From: Halorubrum sp. Atlit-26R
GTDB lineage: Archaea; Halobacteriota; Halobacteria; Halobacteriales; Haloferacaceae
Direction of reading: 5' to 3'
NCBI RefSeq assembly: GCF_003666015.1
Contig: NZ_QPLT01000003.1
Coordinates: 62,001-126,000 of the forward strand
Length of the DNA stretch: 64,000 nucleotides
In this document: positions 7,938-17,214 of the stretch, piece after piece
How the letters are laid out: every line of letters begins with the position of its first letter
Position numbering within the stretch: the stretch's first letter is position 1
The notes under the pieces: generated by a model
Databases searched by the model: none
What the model was told of the DNA's origin: nothing
What the model saw: the letters and a program-made list of their open reading frames with translations, nothing else
Translations under genes and position numbers: made by a program

Positions 7938-10900
7938 GTTCCGACGATTCGGGCGAGGGCGGCGCGGGCGTGTCGCGCCGCGACTTCGTCAAGGCGGCCG
8001 GGAGTATCGGCGTCATCGCGGCGGCGAGCAACGCCGCGGTCGACGTGGACGTCGACGACCTGTGGACGGACGACGAACACCACTACGTCGGCGACGAGTA
8101 CGGCGAGTACGGCGCGAGCGACGTGATACACACCACCTGCGGCCAGTGTAACACGTTCTGTCCGATCAAGGTCAGGCTCGCGGACGGGAGCGGCACCGGC
8201 GAGTACAGCTCGCTCGTCCGGAAGCTCGCCGGGAACCCGTACTCGTTCCTCACCACGCAGCCGTTCTCGCAGGTCCCCTACGACAGCGACCCGGAGGACG
8301 TGGCGATGGGCGACGTCGAGGGGAGCGGCGACGTCGACACCGACCGCTGGTCGCTCTCCGGCGGTCGGATCTGCCTGAAGGGACAGGCGGGCATCCAGAC
8401 GGCCTTCGACAGCTACCGCGTCCGGCAGCCGATGAAGCGGGTCGGCCCGCGCGGCTCGGGCGAGTGGAAGACCGTCTCGTGGGACGAGGCGATCCGGGAC
8501 ATCGTCGAGGGCGACGACGAGCTCGGCCACCCCGGGCTCGAAGACATCTGGGGGTACGCCCCGCGGGAGGCGGTGATGAGCGACTGGGAGGCCGTTCAGA
8601 GCGGCGAGCTGTCCAAGTCGGCGTTCGACGAGAAGTACGCGGACGACCTCATCGACACCGACCACCCCGACCTCGGCCCGAAGTCCAACCAGATCGTCGA
8701 CGTCGGCGGATTCCGGCGGAACTTCATCCGGAACCGGCTCTGGCACCAGGGGCTCGGGTCGATCAACAGCATCCATCACGCCGGGACCTGCGGCGTCTCG
8801 AGCGTGATGGGCAACGTTCGGTCGCACGCCGCCCAGAAGAAGCGACAGTACCCGGACGTCGAGAACTGCGAGTACCTCATCGCGTGGGGGACCAACCCGA
8901 TGGTCGCCAACAAGGGCCCGACGTGGCTCGCGCCGAAGCTGACGAACGCCATCGAGGACGGGATGCGGATGGACGTCGTCGACCCGCGCCTGTCGAAGAC
9001 GGCCGAGAAGGCCGACACGTGGGTGCCCGTCGAACCCGGCGCGGACGGGGCGCTCGCGCTCGGGATGGCGCGGTGGATCATCGAGAACGACCGCCACGAC
9101 CTGACGTACCTCCAGAACCCCTCGCGGTCGGCCGCGAGCGACGACGACGAGCCGACGTGGAGCGACGCGACGCACCTCGTCCTCGTCGACGAGCCGGCGG
9201 GGCCGAAGGCGCGCGCCGCCGACCTCGGGCTCGTCGACGAGGACGACGAGGCCGCCGACGACTTCGTCGCCGTCGACGCGGCGACGGGCGAGCCGCGTCC
9301 CGCGAGCGAGGTCGACACGGCGGTCCTCGACGTCGACGTGACGGTCGACGGGGCGGCGGTCCGGAGCGTCTGGAGCCAGTACCGCGAGCGCGTCTTCGAA
9401 CACACCGTGGAGGAGTACGCCGAGATGGCCGGCGTACCGGTCGAGCAGATCGCGGAGATCGCCGACGAGTTCACCAGCCACGGCAAGCGGGCGGCGATCA
9501 TGGCCTACCGCGGGCCGGCGAAGCACACCAACGGCTTCTACAACACGCGGGCGATCGCCACCCTCCAGCACCTCATCGGCAACTACGACTGGAAGGGCGG
9601 CCAGATCACGCCCTACGCGGGCTACGACACCATGTCCGGCCGGTACGAGCTCGGCTCGGTCCCGGACGGCCACTCGCCGTGGGGGATCCCGCTGCTCCGC
9701 GGCGGCGTCAACTACGAGGACACCTCGCTGTTCGACCGCGACGACGGCTACCCGGCGAAGCGGCCGTGGTTCCCCGTCGCGCCGCCGCAGGCGACTCAGG
9801 AGCTCTACGGCAGCGCCGCCGACGAGTACCCGTACGGCGTCGAGGCGCTGTTCATCCGGCCGTACTCGAACAACCACGTGATGGCGGTCGCCGGCGGCGA
9901 CGAGATCCCGGCGATCCTGAAAGACACCGACGCGATCCCGCTCATCGTCGCCTCGGACACGGTGATCGGCGAGACGAGCCAGTACGCCGATTACATCCTC
10001 CCGGAGCCGACCTACCTCGAACGGTGGGAGAACTTCGGGACGTACCCGAACAAGCGGCTGGCCGACGAGAAGATCAGTCAGCCGGCGGTGTCGGTCGTCC
10101 CCAACGCGCGTCCGTTCGAGGACGTGCTCATCGAGCTGTGGTCGGAGCTCGACCTCCCGGGCGTCGGCGAGGACGCCGTCCCCGACGCCGACGGAGACCT
10201 GTGGCCCCTCGAACGGGCCGAGGACTTCTACCTGAAGCTCGCCGCTAACATCGCCTACAGCCGCGACCCGGTCGCGGACGCGAGCGAGGACGAGCGGCGG
10301 GCGTTCCGCGAGAGCCACGAGAACGGCCTCGGCGAGGCGTTCGACCTCGACCGCTGGAGGGCCGCGGTCACCGACGAGGAGTGGCCGAAGGTCGTCACCG
10401 TGTTGAACCGGGGCGGCCGCTTCGAGGAGCCGACAGAGGGGTACGACGAGGCGTTCGCCGAACACGGTCACGACTACGACTACGCCGAGCGCGCGGACGA
10501 CTCGAACGCCTACGACGGCGAGCACATGCGGTACAAGCTCGAGTCGCGCGTCGACTTCTACAGCGAGGTCGTCCCGAACGGGAAACACTCCTTCACCGGC
10601 GAACGCTTCGACCCGCTCCCGCGGGTCGACGACGTCGAGCACTACGACGGCACCGTCCAGGCCGCGGTGAGCGGCGACGACGACCGGGAGCGCCCGCTCC
10701 GGCTGATCAACTGGAAGCCGCGGACGCAGGGCATGCACCGCACCCAGAACAGCCCGTGGCTCCGGGAGACGCGCCCCGAGAACCCGCTGTGGATCAACCC
10801 GCGTGACGCCGAGGAGCGGGGCATCGAGAACGGCGACGAGATCGCCATCGACGCCGGTCGCGAGACCGTCGACGGGGTCGCGATGGTCACGAGCGGCATC

Positions 10901-11191
10901 CGGCCGGGCGTCGTCGGGGCGATGTGGGGCTGGGGTCGGACCGGCGACGGGGCGACGGCCCAGACGGTCGACGGCGAGACGCGGCCGCCGGTCGAGGCCG
11001 ACGGCCACAGCGACTACCGGTTCGACGAGCCGATGAGCGAGGAGGCCGGGTACGCGAAGGGCCGCGACGCCGGCTTCGCGATCAACCACGTCCAGCCGTT
11101 AGACGAGCGACTCGGCGACACCGGTCTCTCGGACCTGGTCGGCGGGAGCAACGCGCAGTACGACGCCTTCGTCGACGTGGAGCGGCGGTGA
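7934..11191 (+). CDS. Tat-exported molybdopterin oxidoreductase catalytic subunit (tetrathionate/polysulfide/arsenate reductase type)
   Basis: 1085-residue Mo-bis-MGD enzyme acting on the outer face of the membrane. The Tat signal SRRDFVKAAGSIGV is at residues 14-27. An Fe-S site follows (Cys69, Cys72, Cys76 in TTCGQCNTFCP, and Cys147 in GGRICLKGQAG), then the molybdopterin domains. Cys286 in HHAGTCGVSSVMGN is the likely Mo ligand; DMSO reductases have Ser here. C-terminal dinucleotide-binding segments include WKPRTQGMHRTQNSPWLRET. Length and the C-x2-C-x3-C pattern suit the TtrA/PsrA/ArrA group, but the substrate (tetrathionate, polysulfide, thiosulfate, arsenate) cannot be fixed. A strong Shine-Dalgarno (GGAGGTGA, 7920-7927) precedes the ATG. 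The B-C-A-chaperone order differs from bacterial ttr and from dms. Confidence 0.88.
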   Translation: MSSDDSGEGGAGVSRRDFVKAAGSIGVIAAASNAAVDVDVDDLWTDDEHHYVGDEYGEYGASDVIHTTCGQCNTFCPIKVRLADGSGTGEYSSLVRKLAGNPYSFLTTQPFSQVPYDSDPEDVAMGDVEGSGDVDTDRWSLSGGRICLKGQAGIQTAFDSYRVRQPMKRVGPRGSGEWKTVSWDEAIRDIVEGDDELGHPGLEDIWGYAPREAVMSDWEAVQSGELSKSAFDEKYADDLIDTDHPDLGPKSNQIVDVGGFRRNFIRNRLWHQGLGSINSIHHAGTCGVSSVMGNVRSHAAQKKRQYPDVENCEYLIAWGTNPMVANKGPTWLAPKLTNAIEDGMRMDVVDPRLSKTAEKADTWVPVEPGADGALALGMARWIIENDRHDLTYLQNPSRSAASDDDEPTWSDATHLVLVDEPAGPKARAADLGLVDEDDEAADDFVAVDAATGEPRPASEVDTAVLDVDVTVDGAAVRSVWSQYRERVFEHTVEEYAEMAGVPVEQIAEIADEFTSHGKRAAIMAYRGPAKHTNGFYNTRAIATLQHLIGNYDWKGGQITPYAGYDTMSGRYELGSVPDGHSPWGIPLLRGGVNYEDTSLFDRDDGYPAKRPWFPVAPPQATQELYGSAADEYPYGVEALFIRPYSNNHVMAVAGGDEIPAILKDTDAIPLIVASDTVIGETSQYADYILPEPTYLERWENFGTYPNKRLADEKISQPAVSVVPNARPFEDVLIELWSELDLPGVGEDAVPDADGDLWPLERAEDFYLKLAANIAYSRDPVADASEDERRAFRESHENGLGEAFDLDRWRAAVTDEEWPKVVTVLNRGGRFEEPTEGYDEAFAEHGHDYDYAERADDSNAYDGEHMRYKLESRVDFYSEVVPNGKHSFTGERFDPLPRVDDVEHYDGTVQAAVSGDDDRERPLRLINWKPRTQGMHRTQNSPWLRETRPENPLWINPRDAEERGIENGDEIAIDAGRETVDGVAMVTSGIRPGVVGAMWGWGRTGDGATAQTVDGETRPPVEADGHSDYRFDEPMSEEAGYAKGRDAGFAINHVQPLDERLGDTGLSDLVGGSNAQYDAFVDVERR

Positions 11192-11913
11192 TCTGCGTGT
11201 CCGAAACCGCACCCGAGGATTTCGACGAGGCCGCGACCGCGACGGCCCGAGCGCGGCTGTACGGGCTGCTGGCGGCGACCTTCGACGGCGAGGCCGAGAC
11301 GACCGCGGCCGCGATCGACGAGGGAGCCTTCGCGGCCGTCGCCGAGGCGTTCCCGATCGACATCGAGACGGCGCCCCTGCGCGGCGACGAGTACGACGCG
11401 GACGCGCTGAAGATCGGGTACGACAACCTGTTCGTCGTGCCCGGGAGCCACTACGTCCCGCCGTTCGCGTCCGCCCACGCGGTCGACCCGAGCGAGGAGT
11501 TCGAGTCTGACTCGCGGTACCACACCGCCGGGGACGCCGGCGAGCTGCTCGGCGACCCGGCCGCCGACATGGCTGAACTGTACGCCGCCGGCGGGTTCTC
11601 GCCCGAGCGGGGCGACGACATCCCCGACCACGTCGCCGCCTGCTTCGAGTTCATGCGCGCCCTCTGCGAGCGGGAGGCGGCGCTCCGCGACGGCGACGGA
11701 ACCGAGTCGGACCTCGACGCGGTCCGCGGACTCCAGGCCCGGACGCTCTCGCGGCTGGGCTGGATCGACCGGTTCGAGGAGGCCGTCGCGAGCCGCGACA
11801 CCGCGGAGGGCGTCTTCGCCGCGATCGCCCGGCTCGCGCGGACGTTCACCGCGTGGGACGCGCGAGAAGTCGTCGACGCCGACGAACAGCCGTCCGAGAA
11901 CACGACCGCGTAA
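11188..11913 (+). CDS. TorD/DmsD-type chaperone for the molybdoenzyme
   Basis: All-helical cytoplasmic chaperone that binds the Tat signal of the preceding catalytic subunit during cofactor insertion. About 241 residues, with the family landmarks ARARLYGLLAATF near the N terminus, a central Y-x-x-LF segment (IGYDNLFVVPGSHYVPPFAS, matching the E/Y-P-P motif of the family), and DHVAACFEFMRALCEREA. A GTG at 11188 overlaps the upstream stop by 4 bases (GTGA), implying coupling; a second GTG at 11197 would give VSETAPED and is nearly as good. The stop codon lies inside the first of three 14-bp tandem repeats. Confidence 0.8.
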   Translation: MICVSETAPEDFDEAATATARARLYGLLAATFDGEAETTAAAIDEGAFAAVAEAFPIDIETAPLRGDEYDADALKIGYDNLFVVPGSHYVPPFASAHAVDPSEEFESDSRYHTAGDAGELLGDPAADMAELYAAGGFSPERGDDIPDHVAACFEFMRALCEREAALRDGDGTESDLDAVRGLQARTLSRLGWIDRFEEAVASRDTAEGVFAAIARLARTFTAWDAREVVDADEQPSENTTA

Positions 11914-11949
11914 CCACGCCAGCGTAACCACGCCACCGTAACCACACCA
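11908..11949 (+). repeat. Three tandem 14-bp repeats spanning a stop codon
   Basis: Units at 11908-11921, 11922-11935 and 11936-11949. The first two are identical (GCGTAACCACGCCA) and the third differs at two positions. The TAA of unit 1 is the chaperone stop. Because 14 is not a multiple of three, the TAA in successive units falls in different frames. The array fills the whole gap to the Mrp ATG at 11953, so it may set spacing or RNA structure there, or be simple slippage. Confidence 0.9.
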
Positions 11950-11952
11950 TCG

Positions 11953-13032
11953 ATGACAACTACCACCATCTCAGACGCAGACTTCCGTGATCGCCTCCGC
12001 GCCGTCGACGATCCGGCGCTCGGGACGGACATCGTCAGCGCCGGCCTCGTCACCGACGTGACCGTCGACGACGGGACCGCCGCCGTCGAGCTCGCGCTCG
12101 GCGCGCCCCACGCGCCGGACGAGGCCGCCATCGCGGACCGCGTCCGCGAGGTCGCCGCCGACGCGGGGATCGACGCCGAGCTCTCGGCGAACGTACCGCT
12201 GTTCGACGCCGCCGAGTCGTCGGTCCTGCCGGGCGTCAAGAACGTGATCGCCGTCGCCTCGGGGAAGGGCGGCGTCGGGAAGAGCACCGTCGCCGTCAAC
12301 CTCGCCGCCGGCCTCGCGGACCGCGGGGCGAACGTCGGGCTGTTCGACGCCGACGTGTACGGCCCGAACGTCCCGCAGATGCTCGGCGCCGACGCCGACC
12401 CGGACGTGGCGACGGTCGACGGCGAAGAGCGGATCGAACCCCCGACCGCGCACGGGCTCGAACTGATGAGCGTCGGCCTGCTGATCGACGAGGACGACCC
12501 GGTCGTCTGGCGCGGCCCGGTCGCACAGAACACGCTCACCGACCTCTTCGACGACGTGTCGTGGGGGTCGCTCGACTACCTCGTCGTCGACCTCCCGCCG
12601 GGGACCGGCGACGTCCAACTGACGGTGCTCCAGAACCTCCCCGTCACTGGGACGGTCGTCGTCACGACGCCGCAGTCCGTCGCGGTGGGAGACACCCGCC
12701 GAGGCGTTCAGATGTTCGGGGAGTACCGGACCAACGTGTTGGGCGTCGTCGAGAACATGAGCGGGTTCGTCTGCCCCAGCTGCGGGGACACGCACGAGAT
12801 CTTCGGCGAGGACGGCGGCCGGACGCTGGCCGACGCGGTCGACGTCCCGTACCTCGGATCGCTGCCGTTGGACCCGGCCGTCCGCGCGGGGGCCGACGAC
12901 GGCGAGCCGATCGTGTTCGGTGACGACGGCGACACCGCGGCGGCGTTCCGGGACTTGGCGGCGACGGTCGCGAACAAGGTCGGCGTCCTCCGGCGTCACC
13001 ACCGACAGCGGGAGAGCGAGGGGCCGACCTGA
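11953..13032 (+). CDS. Mrp/ApbC/NBP35-family Fe-S cluster carrier ATPase
   Basis: 359-residue P-loop protein that carries and delivers Fe-S clusters. An N-terminal MIP18/DUF59-like domain covers about residues 5-90. The deviant Walker A SGKGGVGKST is at about 104-113, a second switch region has FDADVYGPNVPQMLG, and Cys274/Cys277 (CPSCGD) bridge a cluster at the dimer interface. Haloarchaea usually have two or three paralogues. Its place right behind a four-cluster ferredoxin/molybdoenzyme operon suggests it may help load those clusters. Only the 14-bp repeats separate it from the chaperone gene, so cotranscription is likely. Confidence 0.9.
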   Translation: MTTTTISDADFRDRLRAVDDPALGTDIVSAGLVTDVTVDDGTAAVELALGAPHAPDEAAIADRVREVAADAGIDAELSANVPLFDAAESSVLPGVKNVIAVASGKGGVGKSTVAVNLAAGLADRGANVGLFDADVYGPNVPQMLGADADPDVATVDGEERIEPPTAHGLELMSVGLLIDEDDPVVWRGPVAQNTLTDLFDDVSWGSLDYLVVDLPPGTGDVQLTVLQNLPVTGTVVVTTPQSVAVGDTRRGVQMFGEYRTNVLGVVENMSGFVCPSCGDTHEIFGEDGGRTLADAVDVPYLGSLPLDPAVRAGADDGEPIVFGDDGDTAAAFRDLAATVANKVGVLRRHHRQRESEGPT

Positions 13033-13159
13033 GGCGAGAGGCGCCGCCGGCGCCGCCGCCGACGACGCGTTCGCGTGGGCGGGATAGCGCGAAGCCGGCC
13101 CTGAGACGCCGCCGAGCGGAGATGGAGCGGTCCGCCGATCGGTCGGCTGACGCCGTCGT

Positions 13160-13660
13160 TCACGCCTCCGCTATCCGGAAGGGGACGACGTAGGTCCGAC
13201 CGTCCGCCCCGAGCGAGAAGACGTACTCGCCCGGTCGGTCGAGCACCGCGTCGCGGCGGTCCGACGCGTCCCGCGCGGTCGGGTCGTAGCGGATCTCCCA
13301 CGTCTCCGTCTCGCCCGGGGGCAGCTCCCGCACGGTCAGGTTGTGGACCCCCGCGGGCGCGTTCGCGGCCGTCTCCCACTCGGGGGCGTCCGCTCCCCGC
13401 TCCGCGGCGTTCCGGAAGACGACCCATTCGTCCGGGTTGACCGGCACCGTTTCGTTCCCCACGTTCGTGGCGGTGACGCGGACGGTCTCGGCGTCCCGTT
13501 CGAGGGACAGCGAGAGGCCGCCCGCCCGTTCGTCCGGACACACCGGGTCGTCGACCCGCTCGCCGTCCGGTCCGATCGCGGGACAGTCCGGGGCGCCGCC
13601 CGACAGGCAGCCGGCGAGGACGACGAGGCAAGCGACCGCGACGAGCGCGAACCGAGACAT
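13160..13660 (-). CDS. Secreted lipoprotein, function unknown
   Basis: 166 residues starting MSRFALVAVACLVVLAGC, a Sec-type signal with a lipobox (LAGC) and Cys18 as the likely lipid anchor. The mature part looks like a small beta domain: ATNVGNETVPVNPDEWVVF and a later LPPGETETWEIRY resemble the intracellular-proteinase-inhibitor/BsuPI and CARDB-like beta folds seen in haloarchaeal lipoproteins. The ATG at 13660 is chosen because an upstream in-frame start would put charged residues before the signal. It is convergent with the Mrp gene; the 128 bases between them hold nothing I recognise. Confidence 0.7.
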   Translation of the reverse strand: MSRFALVAVACLVVLAGCLSGGAPDCPAIGPDGERVDDPVCPDERAGGLSLSLERDAETVRVTATNVGNETVPVNPDEWVVFRNAAERGADAPEWETAANAPAGVHNLTVRELPPGETETWEIRYDPTARDASDRRDAVLDRPGEYVFSLGADGRTYVVPFRIAEA

Positions 13661-13789
13661 ACCCGGGACGACCGCTCGCCGTTCAAAAGGGGTGCCGGAG
13701 GCTACGACGATCGCTTGAGCCACCGCGTCCGGGCGCGAGCGCCGTCAGAGAGCGGGAGCTTTTTCCGGCGGTGACGCCCTTCGCCACCC

Positions 13790-14392
13790 ATGGACGATCC
13801 CTCCATGTTCCCGTCCGAGTCGGACGAATACGACATCTCGACCGTCGACCTCAGCGACGACCGCTACGAGGTCAAACAGTCGCTGGTCCGGAACAAGTAC
13901 GCCGTCCGCGACAGCGCCGGCGACGTCGTCCTCCGCGGGAAACAGAAGATGTTCAAGCTGAAAGAGGAGTTCCCGTTCGTCACCGGCGACGGCGAGGAGG
14001 CCTTCTCGGTGAAGGCGGGCGGCATTATCGACGTCGGCGGCAACTACGCCATCGTCGACGCGGGCACCGGCGAGGAGGTCGTCGTCTTGGACGAGGACTA
14101 CTCGCTGTTCGTCGAGAACTGGACGGTCCGCGACCCCGACACGGGAGAGGCGCTGGCGACGATTCAGTCGAAGAACAAGCTGCTGTCGGGGCTCCGCCAC
14201 CTCGTCGGCGCCGCGAACCTGATCCCGAACAAGTACGAGATATTCGACGCCGACGGCGGCCACGTCGGCGACATCGAGGGGCAGTTCTCGATGCGCGACG
14301 CCTACACGGTCACCGTCGACGACGCAAGCGACGTGCCCAAAGAGGCCGTCGTCGCCGCGGCGTGTATCCTCGACGCCCTGGAGAACCAGTAG
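13790..14392 (+). CDS. LURP-one-related (scramblase-like beta-barrel) protein
   Basis: 200-residue protein of the LURP-one-related/YxjI family, a tubby-like beta barrel around a helix. Landmarks are VLRGKQKMFKLKEEFPFV, the repeated strand pattern NYAIVDAGTGEEVVVLDEDY, and GHVGDIEGQFSMRDAYTVTV near the C terminus. No membrane helix or signal peptide is visible. The cellular role of archaeal members is not established; a membrane-associated function is inferred from distant scramblase similarity. It stands alone between a minus-strand lipoprotein and a minus-strand reductase. Confidence 0.75.
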   Translation: MDDPSMFPSESDEYDISTVDLSDDRYEVKQSLVRNKYAVRDSAGDVVLRGKQKMFKLKEEFPFVTGDGEEAFSVKAGGIIDVGGNYAIVDAGTGEEVVVLDEDYSLFVENWTVRDPDTGEALATIQSKNKLLSGLRHLVGAANLIPNKYEIFDADGGHVGDIEGQFSMRDAYTVTVDDASDVPKEAVVAAACILDALENQ

Positions 14393-14422
14393 GATCGGGG
14401 CAGCGCGGGATTCCGGCTCGCG

Positions 14423-15319
14423 CTACGCCCGGAACTCGTCGGTGTAGTCCTCGACGAACTCGCGGACCGTTCGCGGCGGGCGACCCAGTAGCGCCTCGAC
14501 GTCGTCGGTCGTCCGCCCGGAGCGGCCCAGCCGAACGACGGAGTACTCCGCGACCATGAACGCGACGAACCCCGGAGAGAACCCGCGTCGATACATCTGT
14601 CGCGCGAACGTCAGCCGCGACGGGTCGGCGTACTCGATCGGCCTGTCGAGCACCTCTGAGAAGATCTCGGCCACCTCCTCGAAGTCGAGTGCCTCGGGCC
14701 CGGTGAGGTCGTAGGCGCGGTCCGCGTGGCCCGACTCGGTGAGCACCCGCGCGGCGACCGCCGCGACGTCCCGCGCGTCGGTGAAGCTCAGGACGCCGTC
14801 GCCGGCCGGGACGAATATCTCGTCGCGCTCGACGATCTCTCGGCGGTGGATCTCGCTCAGGTTCTGAGCGAACCACGAGGCGCGGAGGAAGGTGTGTGCG
14901 AGGTCCGTCCCCGCGAGGTGCGTCTCGATCCGGCGATGCGGAAGGACAGGGAACTTCTCCGCGCCGAGGATCGACAGGAAGGCGACGTGTTCGACGCCCA
15001 CTCGGTCGGCGGCGTCGGCGAACTCGGTGACGTCACTCACCGCGCTCCCCGGCGGGTAGAGGAGGAACAGCCCGTCGACGCCCGCCAGCGCCGCCCCCCA
15101 CGTCTCGGGGCGACCGAGGTCGAACTCCACGGGCTCCGGCCCGTCGCCGAAGGCGTCCCGCGCGCGTTCCGGGTCCCGCGTCGCGACGCGGACCGACGCC
15201 TCGGCGTCGAGAAGCTCTCGGACGAGCGGCGCGCCGACGGTCCCCGTCGCACCGGTAACGAGGACGCGGTCCGCGGTCGGTCGTCCCGAGTCCGCTTCGT
15301 CGACGGCGGCGCGTTTCAT
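14423..15319 (-). CDS. NmrA-like NAD(P)-binding SDR protein
   Basis: 298 residues of the atypical short-chain dehydrogenase group that includes NmrA and quinone reductase 2 (QOR2). The nucleotide site is VLVTGATGTVGAPLVRELL near residues 20-38, followed by RVATRDPERA which sets the cofactor preference (an Arg there favours NADP). FLSILGAEKFPVLPHRRIE is typical of NmrA relatives, with no classical Y-x3-K catalysis needed. The C-terminal segment EALLGRPPRTVREFVEDY is the usual family end. Substrate is unknown. The gene is separated by 86 bases from serS and is in the same orientation, so read-through is possible but a functional link is not evident. Confidence 0.8.
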   Translation of the reverse strand: MKRAAVDEADSGRPTADRVLVTGATGTVGAPLVRELLDAEASVRVATRDPERARDAFGDGPEPVEFDLGRPETWGAALAGVDGLFLLYPPGSAVSDVTEFADAADRVGVEHVAFLSILGAEKFPVLPHRRIETHLAGTDLAHTFLRASWFAQNLSEIHRREIVERDEIFVPAGDGVLSFTDARDVAAVAARVLTESGHADRAYDLTGPEALDFEEVAEIFSEVLDRPIEYADPSRLTFARQMYRRGFSPGFVAFMVAEYSVVRLGRSGRTTDDVEALLGRPPRTVREFVEDYTDEFRA

Positions 15320-15405
15320 ACCTCCCGTTCGCGGCTCGCGTATAAGAGACTCGGCCTCCGTCCGGGCACGAAGGCCTCAGCCGGCGTCGCCGCCGCGCCG
15401 CCCGC

Positions 15406-16776
15406 CTACTCCCCGCCCAGCTTCGACTCGCCGACCGCGTCGTGCCCCTCGATGACCTCCGTGCCGCCCATGTACGGGCGCAGCGCCTCGGGGACGGTGA
15501 CGGTGCCGTCGTCGTTCTGGTAGTACTCCAAGATCGCGACGACGATCCGCGGCACCGCGAGCCCCGAGCCGTTGAGCGTGTGGAGGTGCTCCGCGGACTC
15601 GTGGTGCTCCTCGCGGTAGCGGATGCCGGCGCGGCGCGCCTGGAAGTCCTCGAAGTTCGAGACGGACGAGACCTCCAGCCAGCGGCCGCCCTGTTCGGGC
15701 CCCTCGTCCATGTCGTCGCCGGGCGCCCACACCTCCACGTCGTACTTCTTCGCCTGCGTGAAACCGAGGTCCCCCGTACACATCTCCAGGATGCGGTAGG
15801 GGAGTTCGAGGCGGCGCAGCACCTCCTCGGCCTCGTCGACGAGCCCCTCGAAGCGCTCGTCGCTCTCCTCGGGCCGGACGAAGTTCACCATCTCCACCTT
15901 GTTGAACTGGTGGACGCGGACGATGCCGCGCGTCTCGGTGCCGTGTTCGCCCGCCTCCTGCCGGAAGTTCGGCGTGTACGCCTGATACTTGAGGGGAAGG
16001 TCCTCGCCGAGCAGGATCTCGTCGCGGTGGAGGTTCGTGACCGGCACCTCCGCGGTCGGGAGCAGCCAGAGGTCGTCGTCGTCGTACTCGTCCTCGTTCG
16101 TCCCCTCGACGCGGTAGGCGTCCTCGGTGAACTTCGGGAGCTGGCCGGTGCCGCGCATCGACGCTGAGTTGACGGGGATCGGCGGGAAAACGTCCTCGTA
16201 CCCCTGCTCGCGGTGGACGTCGAGCATGAACTGGATCAGCGCGTGCTCGAGTCGGGCGCCGTCGCCCTTCGCGACGTAGAAGCCGCCGCCCGCGACCTTC
16301 GCGCCGCGCTCGAAGTCGAGGATCTCGAGGTCCTCGCCGAGGTCGTAGTGCGGCTCCACGTCGGCCGGAAGGTCGCGGAGGTCGTCGAACCCCTCGCGGC
16401 GGCGCTCGACGTTCTCCGACTCGTCTTCGCCCACTGGGACCGAGTCCTGCGGGATCTGCGGGAGTTCGAGTAAGGACTCCTCCAGTTCCGCCTCCAGTTC
16501 CTCGGCGCGCTCCTCGATCGCCTGGAGCTCGGCCTTGAGGTCCTGCGAGCGCTCGATCGCTTCTTCGGCCGCTTCCTCCTCTCCGGCCGCCTTCAGCTCG
16601 CCGATCTTCGAGGAGACCTCGTTGCGCTCGTGGCGCAGGTCGTCGCCGCGCTGTTTCAGCTCCCGCCACTCCTCGTCGACGTCGAGAATCCGGTCGAGGT
16701 CCACGTCGACGCCCTTGTTTTCGAGCGCCTCGCGGACGACCTCGGGGTTCTCCCGGACGAACTGTCGAGACAGCAT
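15406..16776 (-). CDS. serS: Seryl-tRNA synthetase
   Basis: Charges tRNA-Ser (and tRNA-Sec where present) with serine. 456 residues, class II. The N-terminal long coiled coil (about residues 30-105) is rich in Glu/Lys/Arg. The class II core follows, with motif 2 around [19 protein letters not shown] and VHQFNKVEM, and motif 3 near the C terminus in [20 protein letters not shown]. This is the common bacterial-like SerRS and not the rare methanogen form. The ATG at 16776 gives the standard N terminus [20 protein letters not shown]. Signals for regulation are not obvious. Confidence 0.96.
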   Translation of the reverse strand: MLSRQFVRENPEVVREALENKGVDVDLDRILDVDEEWRELKQRGDDLRHERNEVSSKIGELKAAGEEEAAEEAIERSQDLKAELQAIEERAEELEAELEESLLELPQIPQDSVPVGEDESENVERRREGFDDLRDLPADVEPHYDLGEDLEILDFERGAKVAGGGFYVAKGDGARLEHALIQFMLDVHREQGYEDVFPPIPVNSASMRGTGQLPKFTEDAYRVEGTNEDEYDDDDLWLLPTAEVPVTNLHRDEILLGEDLPLKYQAYTPNFRQEAGEHGTETRGIVRVHQFNKVEMVNFVRPEESDERFEGLVDEAEEVLRRLELPYRILEMCTGDLGFTQAKKYDVEVWAPGDDMDEGPEQGGRWLEVSSVSNFEDFQARRAGIRYREEHHESAEHLHTLNGSGLAVPRIVVAILEYYQNDDGTVTVPEALRPYMGGTEVIEGHDAVGESKLGGE

Positions 16777-16892
16777 TTGTCGGGAGTTCCGCGGGGCGAC
16801 CCAAAACCGTATCGGAGCGTCGCTAACGTCTCACAGCGTCTTCGTTTGATTGGCACTCGCTACTGGGCGGTGAACTCTTCCAACGTCTCCGC

Positions 16893-17193
16893 CGCTCGCT
16901 TATAAATGGGTGACAGTGGATCCGCGGAGAACTCCCCCAAAGCCCCAGTCGCGAGGACGGCGCACGCTCGTTGCGCGCTTCAGTCGCTCACTCCGTTCGC
17001 TCCTTCCAGTGCTTACGTCGCCTGCGCCGTCCTCGCGACTGCCCCTTTGAGCCCCACCCCGCCCGCGACCGCGCCTCACGCCTCCCCAGCCTCGCCGCTC
17101 GCTCCGCTCGCGGCGTCCCTCGCGCGTGCTCCTCGCGGCCGCCGATGGCGGCCACTCGGAGGCACGCGCCGACCGCCCCATCCATTTATAAAT
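16893..17193 (-). repeat. Dispersed structured intergenic element, copy R2 (candidate ncRNA)
   Basis: Second copy of the element, on the minus strand between serS and the membrane protein gene. Read on the minus strand it opens with ATTTATAAAT (17193-17184) and runs through the same order of parts as R1. The main 15-bp stem pairs 16949-16963 with 17024-17038, flanked by the CAAAG/CTTTG pair. The stem sequence (built on GCGAGGACGGCGC) differs from R1 (GCGAGGGGCGCGC) yet pairs perfectly. The 43-base tail ends in TTTATAAGCGAGCG (16893-16906). The rest of the 437-base gap (16777-17214) holds nothing else I can support. Confidence 0.75.
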
Positions 17194-17214
17194 CGACGAC
17201 CGGTGACTGAATGG

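Noticed and set aside
7424..11089. Very long open frame on the minus strand (over 1200 codons) across the NrfD and catalytic-subunit genes
   Set aside because: It is antisense to two convincing genes with full motifs. Its product is Arg/Val/Asp-rich with no family pattern, as expected from GC-rich third positions.
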